Below, piece by piece: positions 45,071-57,080 of a DNA stretch of 64,000 nt; position 1 is the stretch's first letter; each line of letters opens with the position of its first letter. The translations under genes and the position numbers were made by a program. Source of the DNA: Dasypus novemcinctus. Lineage: Eukaryota > Chordata > Mammalia > Cingulata > Dasypodidae. The notes under the pieces are model-generated. The model had not been told where the DNA came from, made no database searches, and saw only the letters and a program-made list of their open reading frames with translations. The stretch covers positions 34,994,796-35,058,795 of the forward strand of contig NC_080690.1 of NCBI RefSeq assembly GCF_030445035.2, written 5' to 3'.

Positions 45071-45639
45071 CTTGGGTTTTCCACTACCACTCAGTTAATC
45101 TTTGTGTTCCTTGGGGAGGGGGTGGTTTTGTAAACATAAAGGTTCTGTGTCATCAGCTAGATGGTAAGCCCAGGCCTTCTTCATAGCACAGAGTAACCAG
45201 GATAGAGAGAGACCTTCCTGGAGAAATGGGGGCCTGATCTGTGCATGGGAGGAAGAATCATCTTTAACATCAGAATTTATAGATTGTTTTTGGAGTACTG
45301 GGGTATCTTGGAGAAAAGGAGACATGCAAGTGGGAATTAAATGACCCAAACCACAAAACTCCCCTCACTTTATAACATTCCCTTGGGACTCATACATGAT
45401 TTGCCTGCAGAAGAACTTGCTCATGGGACGGAGGCTTGGGAAACATCGTGCGTGGCCAGGGAAGGCCTTCACTGCTGTAGGAACTTTGTGGGGAGAACTT
45501 CTTGCTCTGGGCCACTAGCAGATTTAGCGACTTATTTGGAAAGAACTTTTAGAAAACTTGAGACTCACTTTCATGGATTGCCTTCATTTTCAGGGATGGA
45601 GCTTGGATGTGGCATGTTTCAGATTCTTTTTGCCAATCC
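45071..45639. other. Unassigned DNA
   Basis: Nothing recognised. Two opposed frames (84 codons at 45095-45349 and 116 at 45341-45691) have no domain and the second enters a repeat. Confidence 0.4.
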
Positions 45640-45800
45640 TTTCAATTCAATTCAACAAGATTCCCTGATACCTTCTGTAGGACAGACATAATGCTAGGAG
45701 CTGGAAATTCAGAGGAGAACTAGACACATTGCCTCTCTGGTGGTGTCCACTAGCTTCTAGAGTGATGTATGGGGAACTATGGGCTAGAAACATGAGGTGC
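45640..45800 (-). repeat. L2-like fragment (antisense)
   Basis: TTCAATTCAACAAGATTCCC, ATAATGCTAGGAGCTGGAAA follow the antisense L2 end pattern. Diverged. Confidence 0.5.
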
Positions 45801-45911
45801 TGACCTCTGCTTGGGGGCAGGGGGAAGCCAGCCCTGAAGCTTGAAGGATGAGATAATCCATTACCCTTATGCTGAGCTAAGCGAATAGTTTTACTTAAAC
45901 ATCCAAGAAAC

Positions 45912-46145
45912 AATTTAGTGTAGTGGTTAAGAGCAGTTAGACAAACCTGGATTCATTCCCAACTCTTGCTTATTAGCTGTGTTACCGTGGGCAAGTTACT
46001 GAATACCTCTGAACTTCATTTTTCTTTTCTGCATAATAGGAACAGTGATAGAAACAGTACTTGAAATGGCTGTTGTGAAGATTAAGAGAGACACTATATA
46101 TAAAGTGCTTACACAGTACTTGGTGTGTGGTATTCACCCAGTAGA
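45912..46145 (+). repeat. MIR SINE (near full length)
   Basis: AGTGTAGTGGTTAAGAGCAG head, TAGCTGTGTTACCGTGGGCA, CAAGTTACTGAATACCTCTG core, and AAAGTGCTTACACAGTACTT tail in order. Confidence 0.85.
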
Positions 46146-46589
46146 AGGTGGTGGCGATTTTACCCCAAAGAGGTCTAGGAGTGGAGAAGCCAGAATCTCA
46201 TAGAGATTCTGCCTTAGGATCTCCTTTCCTCAGCCTTCTCATATTTTCTATGAATTCCATAAATTCTCTTCCTCTTCTGCCATTAAGAAATGACCAGCTC
46301 TATCACACTTCAATTCAGTTCTGCCCTTATCCTGCCAGGTCCTGGAAGAAAGAGATTGACAGAGAACAAATACAGGCATACCCATGTTTCATTTCTAGCT
46401 GTGGCTTGGCCCTAATTCCCAATGAAACCACAAAGGGTTGGACTGGCCTCCTCTCATGAACAAATCAATCTTTCATCTCCAGAGGGAAATTTAAGTTCAG
46501 AGACTACCTCTTCCTCAGTCTCAGTCATAGGAAATCTCTCTCTGGACTGCCCAAGTAGAGTCTGGGTTCTGTACTTAGCATGTTCTGTG
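46146..46589. other. Unassigned DNA
   Basis: No gene or repeat recognised. Two overlapping + frames of 103 and 90 codons are unsupported. Confidence 0.4.
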
Positions 46590-47580
46590 TTATCAAATCT
46601 TCTCACAATGAGTTTTTTTGCTTTCTCCTTATTTTTCCATCAGTTTGTCATTTTTCCTTATTTTTTCCACCAGTTTTTGCTTTATATAGTTTGAACCTTT
46701 GCTATTAGTTTCATGATTGTAGCATATTTTTGGTAGTTTTTTTTTCCATATTTACCACCCTTAGCCCTATTAAGTTTTTTCAACTTAAATTCCATTTGTC
46801 TGTTTAATATTGTGAAATATACTCCTCTCTCCATTTATTTTCAGCCCTTTAGTAATTTTGCTTCAGGTGCATTTCTTGTAAGCTACATGCAGTTAGATTT
46901 TTGTTTTAACTTCTATTGAGTTTAATCCAGGTATATTTATTGTGATTATCATTATATGTGGTTTCATTTATACAATCTTATCTTGTGTTTTCAAATTTCT
47001 ACACTTTTCTTTTCTTTTTTTCCTCTTTTCCAGCTTTCTGTTGGTTAATGTTATCTTCACTTTCTCCCTTTCCCTCCTACTGCAAGTACAATTTTCAGAA
47101 TTGTTGAAGTTGTTGGCTACCTTTCCATGTCATTGTTTAGGTTTTTGTTTTTGTTTTTTATATGTATTTTTATTTAATTCCCCTCCCTCCCCCGGTTGTC
47201 TATTCTCTGTGTCTATTTTGCTGCGTCTTGTTTCCTTGTTTGTTTCTGTTGTCGTCAGCGGCACGGGAAGTGTGTGCGGCACCATTCCTGGGCAGGCTGC
47301 ACTTTCTTTCGCTCTGGGCAGCTCTCCTTACGGGGCGCACTCCTTGCGCTTGGGGCTCCCCTACACGGCGGACACCCCTGCGTGGCAGGGCACTTCTTCC
47401 ATGCATCAGCACTGCGCATGGGCCAGCTCCACATGGGTCAAGGAGGCCCGGGATTTGAACCGCGGACCTCCCATGTGGTAGACGGACGCCCTAACCACTG
47501 GGCCAAGTCCGTTTCCCCTTGTTTAGGTTTTGTGAGAATTTTCATATTCTTTCTCTTACTCACCTTTCTCTGTCTGGAAT
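46590..47580 (-). repeat. Old L1 fragment (antisense), split by a SINE
   Basis: T-rich + strand with GGTGCATTTCTTGTAAGCTA and TTGAGTTTAATCCAGGTATA, the antisense image of the L1 region joining ORF1 and ORF2. A SINE at 47146-47518 interrupts it. The continuation from 47580 to about 48000 may be further L1 sequence but is not clear. Confidence 0.65.
47146..47518 (-). mobile_element. Long DAS-type SINE (antisense)
   Basis: The reverse complement is the same SINE as at 42.6 and 61.0 kb: head with A-box-like TGGCCCAGTGGTTAGGGC and a B-box GGTTCAAATCC, and the long body. The + strand starts with a poly-T/TATTTAA tail image. A perfect 13-bp target duplication, TTGTTTAGGTTTT (47133-47145 and 47519-47531), bounds it. 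A 179-codon and a 196-codon + frame cross it by chance. Confidence 0.9.
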
Positions 47581-48520
47581 TGTTTGTATGTGTAGCACTT
47601 TCACTCAGCTACCTGGGCCACCAGTTGAACCTTAGGCCATATTCTGTAGGGATATTTCAAGTCCAGTGTCTGAGCCAGCTGGTAGATCACTGGGTAAGTC
47701 CTGTTTGCCAAGGCTTCCTGTGTTTCTCCAGCTGCCCCTCGAACAAACAGTGTGGGATGGGCTACAGCCCCAGGAAGAGAGAATAGCTTCCTTTTGTCCA
47801 GATTATAGGTCTGGGAGCCTAGCTTTTTCTTCCTATTTTGTATGAAGTATTTGCTGCCCCTCTTGTGTTTTAGGAATTGAACTTCTTGCTTGTTTCACGA
47901 CTGGGAGCCCAGTAGGTCTGCAGCATCAGTCCTCACCTACCCTTACCTAGAGTTGTTCTTTATTTGGTTTATTTTATATGTGTGCTTTATAGATGAATGC
48001 TGGTTTGCATTTGAATTCACTGGACAATTTTGACCACACTTGTCCTTTACTGCTTAGGAACCTGATCATTCTAACCCAAAGAATCATAATGTTCAACCCC
48101 GAGATCTTATGGGTACAATTTTTCCCATCTGGTCATAAATATTTTCCTCCTTTCTGACTTTTAACACAGGGCCTTAGACTGTAGGAAAGAGTTGCAATCG
48201 TATTCCAAACTCCTTTCAACAAGATAATTTCTCTAATGGCCCTACGAATGCTCTGCTTTAAGCCATCAGTTCTCTGGTCAGTGCAATTTCTGACATAGAA
48301 GGTCTATTTGAAGGGTCAGGGTTAGAAGGACCTCCAGTGAGATGGCAAACATATGAGAGAGTGAGCCTGCCAAGAAGCCGACCTGATGCCCCTGTGTCAG
48401 CTGTGTCAGCTGTGCTTTTCCCTCCCTCAATTTCCTCCTACTTTTCTTCCTCATTAGTTCCTGAGAGTAAAGCTGTTGGAGCACCAATATCTCCCTCAGG
48501 CCATAAAGATTTTAACTCCT
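47581..48520. other. Unassigned DNA (possible L1 continuation)
   Basis: The first 400 bases may belong to the old L1 on the left. Beyond that nothing is recognised. Opposed frames of 65-70 codons near 48278-48534 have no domain. Confidence 0.35.
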
Positions 48521-48524
48521 TTTT

Positions 48525-48660
48525 TAATAGATGAAGATTAGAGAGGCTGGAGTGACTTGCTTAGGTCTCCCAGCTCAAGGGTACTCATACTGGCAGAACC
48601 AGGACTGGAACTCAGATTTCTTGGTCCCAAATTGCTGCATGGTAACAATTTTTTCCACCC
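48525..48660 (-). repeat. MIR fragment (antisense)
   Basis: GATTAGAGAGGCTGGAGTGA, CTTGCTTAGGTCTCCCAGCT, CAGGACTGGAACTCAGATTT are the reverse complement of MIR. Confidence 0.7.
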
Positions 48661-48689
48661 AGGTCCTTTGTTCCTCTCCTTTGGTTAAC

Positions 48690-49025
48690 TAAACTTAATC
48701 AAAAAAATGTTGATTGGGCCCCTGTTCTGATTGCTTTCACTGTGCTAGGCATGTCACTGAATAAGGTAGGTATGGCTTTGGACCCCTCATGCCTCCCAGT
48801 CTAGTGCTGAGAGCATGTTGACACCTATGGACAGGTGCACCGGTGAGCATCCTGGTTGGTTGCTTCACACTGATAGCGCCCTGATTCCCCCCAACTCCAA
48901 GGCAATATCTTTGAATGCAAGAACCGTGCCTTTTTCTTTCTCTGTATCCCCTTAAAACAGGTTCTGGTCTGGGGCTGTGTCCAAAGGGGTCTCACATCAG
49001 ACTGATTACTAGGTAGGTGTAAAAT
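48690..49025. repeat. L2-like fragments
   Basis: 48700-48800 reads like an antisense L2 end (TTGATTGGGCCCCTGTTCTG, GTGCTAGGCATGTCACTGAA). 48890-48965 reads like a sense L2 end (CTTTGAATGCAAGAACCGTG, CTGTATCCCC). Both are diverged. Confidence 0.45.
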
Positions 49026-51548
49026 AACCCTCCCCATGCTGGGCCTTTGTCAAAATTGTGAAGGAAGCAGAATTTGTCTTTATTGCCCCCACTTCCTTAT
49101 ATCTCAGTCTTTCATCTCTTCTTTCCCATCGTCCCTCTTCCCCAGCACTTCCATGTTGACCTGGATTCTTCTGATCTGATAAACTCATGCCCTCATCTAA
49201 GGTCTCTGTGCTTCACCCTTACCCTTTTTCCTGGGCATTTGTGTTATAAAGAAGGGGTCACCAATGTTGGCATTTCAGGCAACAGGCGGGAAATGGAAAT
49301 TTGGATGATGTCCCCCCACCAGTGTTTTCCTATAAGTCAAAGAGTATAAGGTTGTATCTGGTAGTAACCACATTTTTGTGTTCTCTGAGTCTCTCCAAAC
49401 TGCCCTGTGCCCAGGACTGACTGCTGTGGTTCTGATTACTCCATTTCAAGTATCCTTGTGGGTCGAGTTTGAGAAAGCAATGTTTTCACAGGATGTTGGT
49501 CAGGAACAGGAGAACCCAAGCAATCCCCTCTCTTTTCTGCCTCTGTGTGCTTCCAAGGGCAACAGCTCAGGAGGTCAGATGTGATGGTCAGGAAGTGGGG
49601 CACTGCGAAGAAATTGTGTCATCTCTTGTCACCCCTGGATGAGGACAGTTATCCTTGGGACTTGACAAAACTGGACAAAAGGCAGTGCATGAGAAAATTT
49701 CTCCTGCCCAGTCCATGCCCCACTGATCAGAGGTTCCTGAGATACATGAGAGCAGATGTTCACCTTTCTCATTTCTTGCCACTGGCTTTCCTGGACTGCC
49801 AGGTGGTGAAGTTTCTCTTTCATTCTAAACAGAGCGGAGGACATGGAGAATCTTCAGTGGCTTTTGGCAGATGAAGGATCAAAGAAGTGCTCAGCAGCCG
49901 ATTGCATAATCAGAAAGGCTAAGCTCCAAAGGGAAGGGTTTTATTTGAGGGTGAACTCCCCTGTTCCTCATTCCAGTTCTCACGAAGGCATCTCTCATTC
50001 CCTGTTGGGGGGAACAAGGCCTGAGGAATTTCGGCTGCTGCTGGCTGCCAAAGCCACGTGCTGACAGACTATTCTGGTACAGCTGCAATGCCATTTTAAG
50101 CATCAAAATAAATATAAAATCCATTGATATGTAAGAGGAAAAGAGGGACAACACTAACCGGGTCAAAAAAGCCATTTGCAAGAGCCGTTGGATCTGCCTA
50201 AATCCTACATATAAAATGAGAGGTGTAAGTGTTTGCCATGGAAACCGTGGGAGGAAAGCTTGGAGAATTCAGGTCTTGGCAGGTGATTCCAGTCCTCCAG
50301 TGTTGCAAAATCCAAGCTCAGTACAGAAAAGGTATGAGCCCTTGATAAAGGGGAAATCTAGAGGGGCTGATGCTGAGACTTGGGTATATACTTTAAGAGG
50401 AATGATTCCTCACTGAAGATGGGGAATCTGCTTCCCAAAATTTTTTCAGAAAGCCTCGCATATTTTGTGACTTGGGGCTTTATTTTAACACTGTATTCAA
50501 GTTTTTTTAAAAAAACCTTTTAATAGGATGTCCACAAGGTTTTGATGGCTTTATTTCTCTTCCTGTCTGGGAAGACCCTGGGCTTGGGCAAGGGAGAGGT
50601 GGGCAGCTCATTTCCTGAAGCAGCCAAACGCTCTCCCCTCTCTGTGCCTCAATGTTTCCCATCATACACATAGGGCATGGGATTAGGCGTGAGCCCTTCC
50701 TGCACGTACTTTTTAGAAAATGTTTGGACAAACTTGGGCCTGGCACTGGGTGGAAGAGATTTAAGTGAGAGAGCAAGTTAAATGCAAGTCAGCACGTAAG
50801 CTGCCACACAGCTCCCTGGGCTTTTGGCTGACGAGGGCAAACTTGACTTTTACCTTGATCCTAATGAGCGTTCCTCTTCACCCTAAAACTGCTTAGCTTG
50901 GCTTGCCTCTTTTCCCTGGATGATCTCCAAGATCCTTCCCAGCTCTGATAGGCAGTGGGCCCGCAAGTTCAGAGCTCTGCTGCAGGTTACATCTTCAGCC
51001 CCCGTAGTTGGCTGTGGCTCACGATTTTATTTTCCCTGGAGATACCCACCCTGGAGGACAAACTCCCCTGGACTCTTGTACCCAGTCTAGGCTTTATTAT
51101 GGGCTGATGCAGGCCTCATTCTTTCCGAGTGAAAGGCTTCTTGTTCAGCTGAGGCAAAGCTATTATTCCTTCGAGACGAAAACCTTGTCATTCCTCATGT
51201 GCTTCTCATATTCTTTTCTCTCTTGATCAACGTGAGTGGGTATTAATCTCCCTTAATTCCCTGCAGCTGGCCTCACTTTTGGTGGCTGTTTGGGAACAGT
51301 TCTTTTGTTCCCTTTATCTTTCTTTTTAAGCAAACAGATTTTCTTTTGAGTGCTGGATGAATGTCATCCCACGTTTTTGGTGGCAAGTGCTCTCTCCGAA
51401 ACAACTTCTGCTGGGACAGGGCATCAGAGCAGTGAGTAGGAGAGAAGCCATTTCTCATAGTTGGAGAAATGAGCCTGCCACAGAGGCCAGGCTTCTGCAT
51501 TAGCAGGGTGGGTGCTAGGGGTGAAGGACGCCCGTGCATCCACCACAT
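49026..51548. other. Unassigned DNA, the longest repeat-poor stretch
   Basis: About 2.5 kb in which I recognise no repeat and no gene. Overlapping frames of 62-109 codons occur on both strands without domain or splice support. An X-box-like motif lies at 50231-50245 and an AT-rich core just upstream (ACATATAAAATGAG). Confidence 0.4.
50231..50245. promoter_or_regulatory. X-box-like RFX motif
   Basis: GTTTGCCATGGAAAC resembles the RFX consensus with a CATG centre, with one irregular base in the left half-site. Weaker than the site at 17222. Motif only. Confidence 0.2.
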
Positions 51549-51630
51549 CATGCTGTGTGACCTTGGGAAAGAGCCTTATCTTCTTCAGGCCATCGTCTTG
51601 CCATCTGTACAATGAAGGATTTAAATTTGA
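51549..51630 (+). repeat. MIR fragment
   Basis: CATGCTGTGTGACCTTGGGA, TCTTCTTCAGGCCATCGTCT and CCATCTGTACAATGAAGGAT are the MIR core. Confidence 0.75.
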
Positions 51631-51771
51631 TCAATGGATTGCGATTTTTTTTCCAATACTTTGGAACCCTCTCTTAAATCGAAATCTATAGAAGCCCAAT
51701 ATGAATCGTGTCAACTTGATTGCTGTTTTTATAGGTGAAAAATGTCAAATATTGGTACTAGTATATGGTTT

Positions 51772-51954
51772 AGCTCAGGGTTTCTCAGTGGCCACACTAT
51801 TTGCCTGTTGGGGCAGAATAGTGATGGGGACTGCCTCGTGCATTACAGGACATTTAGCAACGTCCCTGGCCTATACGTACCATATGCCAGTACCACTGCC
51901 CTAGTTATGACAATCAAAAAACATCCCTAGTCTTGACCAAAAGGGGGAAATGGT
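51772..51954. repeat. DNA transposon, left part (split by L1)
   Basis: Begins with AGCTCAGGGTTTCTCAGTGG, the usual terminal sequence of a common mammalian non-autonomous DNA element, and continues TGCATTACAGGACATTTAGC, AACGTCCCTGGCC. The rest of the element lies at 52990-53066. I do not name the family. Confidence 0.6.
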
Positions 51955-52989
51955 AAAAACAAATGAGTTTTTATGGCTAAGAGATTTCAAAGTGAGTTGG
52001 GGGGGGGGGGTCATGCTTGTGTATGTCTCTGCAGGATCTCATTAACTGTCACAGTAAACTGTGCTTCAAATAGCAGGGCTCCTGAGGGTTCTAGAGACAT
52101 TCAGAAACTATAGACAGGGAAGACAGCTCAGGGATTTGGCACCCTGTCAGTGGGCCTTACTTTGGAATTTATGCTCCCTAATGCAATAGAGTTAGATTCA
52201 TTTATAGGTTCTCTACACACGGCTCTTCTGCTCCTTTTATTTGAACCTATAAGTAGGATTATAAATATATGTCCCAGAGACTTAAATCTTTGGTCTGTCC
52301 ATGTGCTAGTTGAGCCCTGAATCTCAGCAGTGTTCGGGCACCTACTCTCCAGTTCATTGGACTTACCTAGGACAACTAACCAGGGGATGATAATGGACAA
52401 CACCCATCCCAAGGAACAGAGAGTGTCTGCAGCTGCAAGCAAGATAGGTCCATCCATCTGCCCCCACGGGATCTAAGCCCCTCTCAATTAGAAGCAGAGT
52501 GGGCATCACCATCCCCACATCCCCAAGACTGGTGAATGAACAATGGACGAAAGTAGACTTATTATGATTCTGCTATAGATTTCTTATTATTCTAGCAATG
52601 GAAGAACTCTTATCATTGATATAAAGGCAGTGACCACCAGAGGTTCTGAGGGATGGGAGAGGGAAGAACAGGCGTAAAGTTTTCAGGACATTGGATTTGT
52701 CCTCCATAACATTGCAGTGATGGATACAGGCCATTGTATATTTTGTCATAACTTACAAAATTGTGTGGGTCAGAGTATAAACTATAATGTAAAATGTAGT
52801 CCATGGTTAGCAGCAAAATGCTTCAATATGTGTTCATCAATTTTAACAAATGTACCATACTAATGAAGGATGTTGTTAATGTGGGAAAATGTGGGAGGGG
52901 GAGGATGGGGGGCATCCGAGAATCCCTTGTTTTTTGATGTAACATTTATATAATCTAAAGCTTATTTAAAAATAAAAAAAATTAATAAA
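51955..52989 (+). mobile_element. 5'-truncated armadillo-type L1 3'UTR (sense)
   Basis: About 1 kb of L1 3'UTR ending CTAAAGCTTATTTAAAAATA and an A-rich tail, with AATTTTAACAAATGTACCAT and a GGGAGGGGGAGGATGGGG run. It split a DNA transposon. A diverged duplication (about CATCCCTAGTCTTG at 51922 and TGTCTCTAGATCTTG at 52995) is probably the target site. Minus-strand frames of 109 and 67 codons are shadows. Confidence 0.75.
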
Positions 52990-53066
52990 AAAAATGTCTC
53001 TAGATCTTGTCATGTTTCTTGCAGGGTTGGGGGTTGGGGTGTTGTCCCAAATTAAGAATCACTGGT
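52990..53066. repeat. DNA transposon, right part
   Basis: TGTCTCTAGATCTTGTCATG to TTAAGAATCACTGG is the other end of the element cut at 51954. Its end is the diverged complement of the left terminus. Confidence 0.55.
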
Positions 53067-53720
53067 TTAACCTAATGGAACAGATAAAAGTTGAACTTCT
53101 CCTTTAAAGGGGGATTGGAGAGTACATTTCTTGGATCTTGTTCTCTGTGGCCCCAGCAGCTCTTTTGACAAACCAGTGTTTCAGGAGAGCCTGATGGGCT
53201 CAAAGCCCAGAAGTCTCTCAGCACAAAACTTCTGGGTGAATCCAGGCTTCTCTTCGAAGGTCAGATTTTTAATTGGAAAGGCCAAGGTGGGAACTGTGGA
53301 AGAATAATCAGCAGCTTTCCTCAGTACTCCCAGCTCAGAAGGATGTGCAGAAAGCTGCATTTTCTAGGCAGTCTCATGTGGTCAACTTTTCCAGAAAGTC
53401 CTCTGTCATAATGACAATGAGATAACATGCTTTTGACTTCTGTATCTCGTCTGAAAGTGATCTGTCCAATCTGTTCCACCAAACCAAGTTGCCCTCTCCC
53501 TTTTTCTGCAGGCTCAGGTGTTCGGGCTCTTTGACTTGCTGGGGCATTGGGACCCAAGGTGGGGCACCTGAAGATGAGGTTCCCCAGGGAGGTGGGTCAG
53601 GCACGTGTGGTGCTTGCCCAGGCCTGGAGGATGGCAGCATAAAATCCATGGTATATTTGGATCCAGGCTGAATCATTTTATGCCATACCTCCAAGGCCCT
53701 CAATTCAGAACTTCCCTCTT
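53067..53720. other. Unassigned DNA
   Basis: No recognised repeat. A 137-codon minus-strand frame (53374-53787) is Pro/Ser-rich with no domain, is overlapped by two other frames and runs into a MIR. Confidence 0.4.
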
Positions 53721-53724
53721 GGTC

Positions 53725-53895
53725 TCTGCCTGATTCTGACACACCCACTGTGGAACATCGGGCAAGCTTATGTTTCTCCACCTGCAAAATGCAGCCACTG
53801 AGACTTTCTTTATAGGGTGGCTGGGGAGAGTAAATTAGATTACCTATTTAAATGCCTCCACAGAACCAGGCTCATGGTGGGCTCTTGGCAAGTGG
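53725..53895 (+). repeat. MIR fragment
   Basis: CATCGGGCAAGCTTATGTTT, CACCTGCAAAATGCAGCCAC and TTAGATTACCTATTTAAATG resemble the MIR core and tail. Confidence 0.55.
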
Positions 53896-54534
53896 TCATG
53901 AGGGTGATGGTGCCCGTGATGATTTTGACATTGAAGACCCAGCTCCCCACTCAGACCATCTTCCCAGGGGCCGAGACCTGGCCAGACTGGGGCACTGAGG
54001 TCTCAGCAGGTGTGGGCAGGGCTTCCTGGGTCCCAGGAGCCTTCCAGAGAAGCATCCCTTCAGAAGGACAAAACGTTTCTTCTGTAACTGGAGATGAGGC
54101 TTCCGACAGCCTCCTCCTCTCTGGCCTATCTCCCGGTCTATTGAAATGACTTCGTGGGGCTGTTCATCCATTCTACTGGTATTTCGTGAGCATTTGTGAT
54201 ATGTTATCACACTTCACTTGGCATCTGCTTTTAAAATCTCTTCAAGAGTTATCTGATTTTATTTTGCTTTAATTATGTTTTTTCCCTAAATAAAAATGAC
54301 TTTTTCTGATTATTAAAAACTATTAATACTAGCATGTGCATATTGTAAACAAAGTTTCAAAAAATATAAAAAAGTATGAAAATGTAAAAAAAAAAAAATA
54401 TCATTCAAACTCCTATTTCACAGATCTGTCCGCCCTGGATATTTTGTGGCCATGTTTGAGAGTTTCTCCATATACCAATGCAGGGTTTTACAAGCATGTG
54501 TTCAAGGTGTATTCACTATTTGCTTTTACAGGTT
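53896..54534. other. Unassigned DNA
   Basis: Opposed frames of 110 and 104 codons overlap with no domain. From 54235 the sequence becomes A/T-rich with a poly-A run near 54388-54400; it may be the edge of an old L1. Confidence 0.4.
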
Positions 54535-55060
54535 TTTGAAGGATAGTATATAACATGCATATAGAAAAGTGAACAAAGTTTTAGTGCACAAATAAAATTT
54601 TTACAAAGTGGCACACTCATTAAATCACACCAAATAAATCAAAGTATAGAACATTTCCAGCTCCCCAGAAGCCTCTGGTATACCTCCTTATGAGCATAAC
54701 CCAATCCACTGGGGCAACCACTCTTCTGGCTCCTATCACCATAAATTATTTTGGCTGCTTTTGAAATTTAATAAGAATTATTCAGGACATACTTTTTTGG
54801 AATTTTGAAGTATGCACTCATATCAGCTGTTTTAGTTCTGCTTTATGTTTAGGAGAGTTGTCACTTCCATGGTCTATAATAGCAGTTCATTCTTTTTTAC
54901 AGATGTATAGTGTTCCATTGTATGGCTATGCCAGAGTTTATCCTCTGAATAAATTTATTAGTGATATTAATGATGAGCATTTGAGTTGTTTTCAGTTTTA
55001 ACTATTACAAATAATGCTGTTCTGGATGACAAATTAACTCTTATAAAGCCTGATGGTAGA
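54535..55060 (-). repeat. Old L1 fragment (antisense)
   Basis: TCAAAGTATAGAACATTTCC, ACCACTCTTCTGGCTCCTAT, GTGTTCCATTGTATGGCTAT, GAGCATTTGAGTTGTTTTCA are the antisense 3'UTR and ORF2 end of mid/old L1. Confidence 0.75.
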
Positions 55061-55780
55061 TACCTTGTTTAGCTGTAAGTGCCTTTTAACCAAAAAGAAA
55101 ACGTGGAAACACCTGCCCCATGCTGGATCTTGATTTCTCCATTGTACATAGAGGGTCTCGGAGGAGATGCTCTCAGGGTATTTCCATTTGGGACATTTAG
55201 GGATTCTGGGAATGTGTCTCTGCATCCAGGCACCTGCCTGGTCCTCTCGACCCCAAGGTAAGTCTTCCAAGGGACTGGTCCCTTCCATTTGGGTGTTGAC
55301 TAAGCATCTCCTAAGAAAGATGAGGCAAACCTTCATTGTGACCCCCTCCAGGCTGGACCCTCTGCACCCTCTGCAGCTCAGAGGGGCCCAGGACCATTTG
55401 CCCCCCAGCACTGGGGGACACTTAGACTTCTGGACTGCTCACACAGTCTAATTTAGAGATCACTCTCCCTGCCTCTGGCTTCTTGCTAGGCCCCCAAGAA
55501 GGCAGAGTGCTTGTTTGCTACAGAGGACAGCAGGGAGTGGCCCCTGGAGTCAGAAGCTCTTGGCTTGCGCCTCAGGCAAGCAGAACACTTAGCAGTCCCC
55601 TGGAGAGAGACAGCCTAGAGAGGAACAGAATGGGTGCTCTTTCCACAAGTGAGCAGGCCTGGCCTTCCACAGACCCTGAGGTGGTGCCTGGGGGCCAGCA
55701 AAGCTCCCGGAAGTTCCCACTGACAGAAAACCTACCTTTGTGAATTCATTCCCTGGGATAAGCCTGACCTTCACAGGGTG
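55061..55780. other. Unassigned DNA
   Basis: GC-richer, no recognised repeat. Overlapping frames of 60-125 codons on both strands show no domain. I see no splice-bounded exon. Confidence 0.4.
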
Positions 55781-55784
55781 GGTA

Positions 55785-56350
55785 AAGCAGGGGTTAAAGC
55801 ACTGGCTACTTAGTGGAGTTTTAAGTTCAAATACTGAATCTGTCATTTGGCATCCAAGACTTCGGGCAGATAGCAACTTCTCTAAACCACAGTGCTCAAC
55901 AATTCATGTAATCATCAGGGTTAAATGGGGCAATGCATGTCTCCCTTTAAGTCCACAGAGCCGCACACATCGTAAGGTTGGTGCCTCTAGAGGAGGAGAG
56001 TGAGAAATCTTTAACATCTGATCAGGAGCCAGGAAACTCAATTCTCTCTGGCACTCAGTGTCCCCATTGCCCCCATGAGGAGGCTTGCTTTGATGTTGCT
56101 AGACCCCTTCTAGCTGGAATTCTCTTGGAATCTGTGTGGCCATATTTGTTTCCTCCAAGGACAAATTTACAACCTAGAGAGGTGGGTAAAAGCCCAGACT
56201 TGGAGGTGGGGCAGATTACTTAATCCCTGTAAGCTTTAATTTTCTCTTCTCTAAAATGGGATTAATAATAATAATGCCTACTTAATAGAGTTGTAGGAAG
56301 ATTAAACACAGTACTGTATGTAAAGTATTTGACATGAGGAAGCTATGATA
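55785..56350 (+). repeat. Two MIR fragments
   Basis: 55785-55960 contains CAGGGGTTAAAGCACTGGCT and CAGATAGCAACTTCTCTAAA; 56175-56345 contains GGCAGATTACTTAATCCCTG, TAATTTTCTCTTCTCTAAAA and GGAAGATTAAACACAGTACT. Both are sense MIRs. The 200 bases between them are unassigned. Confidence 0.65.
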
Positions 56351-57080
56351 ATAGTAACAAGAATGAGAAAAATACATAATGATTGTATAATACTAAGATG
56401 AATACTTATAATTAAAATAATTTCCTCCAGTGAAAAGAAGCTGAGCCTGTAAAACTTGACTGCACAGCAATCTTCGAGGGTTAAAGGGATTGTAGTAACA
56501 GTGATCCCCTAGCTGCACAAAAATATAATGGCTTTTATGGTTTGTAGTGATAATGGAAGGTTCCAGCTCTCTCCAAGGATGTGTGGTGGGATAATATTTG
56601 GAAATGTTACACTGTCCTGCATTTCTTGTACCTCCTTGGCCCCTTCCCTTTCAGTCGACCAGCCCATTCTGTATCATTTCCAAAGACAAGGGGTGTCTTG
56701 GCATAAATCAACAAAAATGAAAATCAGTTCAGGACTTTTTGAGGTTCAAAAGTCTCAACCCTCAGTAAAATGGAGATGGCTTATGCTCATGAACAATCAG
56801 AAATGTGGAATTTTGGGGTTACTGTGTTCAGGGAGTTCATTCAGGTTTTGAACACTCCTCTACTCCAAACACATTGCAATGGAAAACTAAGCACAAAGGG
56901 AATATTTAAACATGAAGCTCTGCTCAGAGCCCAGTTCAGAAATGGAGCAGAAGAGCTGAACAATGAGGAAGCATGGAGCCACCGGCAAGCCTGCAAACAG
57001 GCGGTGGTGGCAGGGAATTCCATGGCAGGGTGTCGATGAGTACTCAAAGTAGAAGTTAAGTTGTTTGAGGGAAGAATGGG
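56351..57080. other. Unassigned DNA
   Basis: No recognised gene or repeat. A 107-codon and an 89-codon + frame (56528-57039) overlap in different frames; neither shows a domain. Confidence 0.4.

Noticed and set aside
47196-47786. 196-codon and overlapping 179-codon + strand frames
   Set aside because: Both read through the antisense SINE at 47146-47518 and into the old L1; the same SINE gives similar frames at 42.6 and 61.0 kb.
52001-52011. G and C homopolymers (also near 27090 and 62085) as signals
   Set aside because: Short homopolymers are common in L1 3'UTR G-rich tracts and are also frequent sites of sequencing error; no further structure seen.
53374-54210. Overlapping 137-, 110- and 104-codon frames
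   Set aside because: Opposed directions, MIR overlap and no domain; no exon-like boundaries.
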